Assembly: GCF_036880985.1 (NCBI RefSeq)
Contig: NZ_JBAJNO010000009.1
Span: 620,001 to 684,000, forward strand
DNA length: 64,000 nucleotides
Direction of reading: 5' to 3'
Origin: Limibacter armeniacum
GTDB taxonomy: Bacteria > Bacteroidota > Bacteroidia > Cytophagales > Flammeovirgaceae
Shown: positions 63,689 to 64,000 of the stretch, piece after piece
Position numbering within the stretch: the first letter of the stretch is position 1
Layout: every line of letters begins with the position of its first letter
Position numbers and translations under genes: made by a program
The notes under the pieces: model-generated
The model's input: the letters and a program-made list of their open reading frames with translations, nothing else
What the model was told of the DNA's origin: nothing
Databases searched by the model: none

Positions 63689-64000
63689 ATGGCCAGAAAA
63701 AAATTGGAACAGAAGGTAACAACAGCGAAACTCGAGAGAGCAACCTATTCCATCTTTGAACTTACAAGAGGAGATGGACTTTTTATCGTCCTGATTTTCA
63801 CACTTTCGCTGATTTGTGCGTTAGTGACTCCATATCCAGAGGTGGCAATGTGGGTAGGTTTCGGACTGGCAGGCTATTCGGCTATTGCCAATGACAGCAT
63901 TCAAACGATTGGGACATTTATCGCTTCCAATGCTACACGCAAATGGTGGGTTTTATGGCTTTATATCGGTGGCATCTTTTTAGCTGCCGTATTGCAAAGC
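63689..64000 (+). CDS. Membrane transporter, start only (partial at right edge)
   Basis: 104 codons from ATG 63689 (MARKKLEQKVTTAKLER) to the window edge. Two membrane segments so far (about residues 31-48, LFIVLIFTLSLICALV, and 54-70) plus the start of a third near residue 90. SAIANDSIQTIGTFIASN resembles the ANDAV...IG.LIAS repeat of PiT-type phosphate/sulphate permeases. Annotation is tentative because only the beginning is seen. Confidence 0.5.
   Translation, partial: MARKKLEQKVTTAKLERATYSIFELTRGDGLFIVLIFTLSLICALVTPYPEVAMWVGFGLAGYSAIANDSIQTIGTFIASNATRKWWVLWLYIGGIFLAAVLQS

Noticed and set aside
63465-63743. 92-codon minus frame upstream of the transporter gene
   Set aside because: Low protein likeness, and it overlaps the real plus-strand start at 63689.
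1-64000. tRNA, rRNA, CRISPR or insertion sequence
   Set aside because: Searched by eye for typical arms, spacer arrays and transposase frames; none seen.

Overview
The window is a piece of a Bacteroidota chromosome, probably Cytophagia-like. Three things point there: a type IX secretion C-terminal sorting domain (protein at 39451-43296), an S46 dipeptidyl peptidase, and genes that mostly lack Shine-Dalgarno sequences but carry a few TAnnTTTG-type promoter elements. No rRNA or tRNA gene, CRISPR array or insertion sequence was seen.

From 1 to about 27.8 kb lies the right-hand part of an integrated prophage; its left end is outside the window. Head genes are Mu-like: a prohead protease running off the left edge on the minus strand and, divergent from it, small and large terminase, a DUF1320-like protein, a portal fused to an F-like head protein with an extra HExxH domain, and a gpG-like morphogenesis protein. 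Candidate lysis genes follow (about 7.1-8.2 kb). The early genes (11.3-18.3 kb) are on the minus strand: ribbon-helix-helix and excisionase-like regulators, a RecE-like nuclease, a replication initiator, a DnaC-like loader and an AntA antirepressor. A plus-strand repressor with two tandem DNA-binding domains faces them. A tyrosine integrase (26741-27784) marks the right end, so this is a Mu-type head carried by a site-specifically integrating phage.

Three visibly A+T-richer cargo blocks sit inside the prophage. The first is a minus-strand STAND ATPase with a HEPN-like N-terminus, TPR-like middle and cold-shock-like C-terminus (8285-11050), a likely antiphage gene. The second is an unrecognised overlapping gene pair beside the repressor (19450-21145), possibly an undescribed defence or exclusion unit. 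The third is a cluster of four envelope genes (21745-26570) next to the integrase.

From 28 kb on the DNA is ordinary chromosome with short, separately terminated units: AsmA-like protein, VanX-like dipeptidase, a frameshifted aldo/keto reductase, two SpoIIE-type phosphatases, SDR-type threonine dehydrogenase, an ABC/FtsX transporter pair, a secreted T9SS repeat protein, a GNAT acetyltransferase, a polyferredoxin, an alanine/glycine:Na+ symporter, a carbamoyl phosphate synthase large chain that lacks the allosteric domain, a secreted caspase-like protein, a DPP11-like peptidase, an AlbA_2-domain regulator, AccA, and the start of a membrane transporter at the right edge. Most of these genes are separated by clear hairpin terminators.
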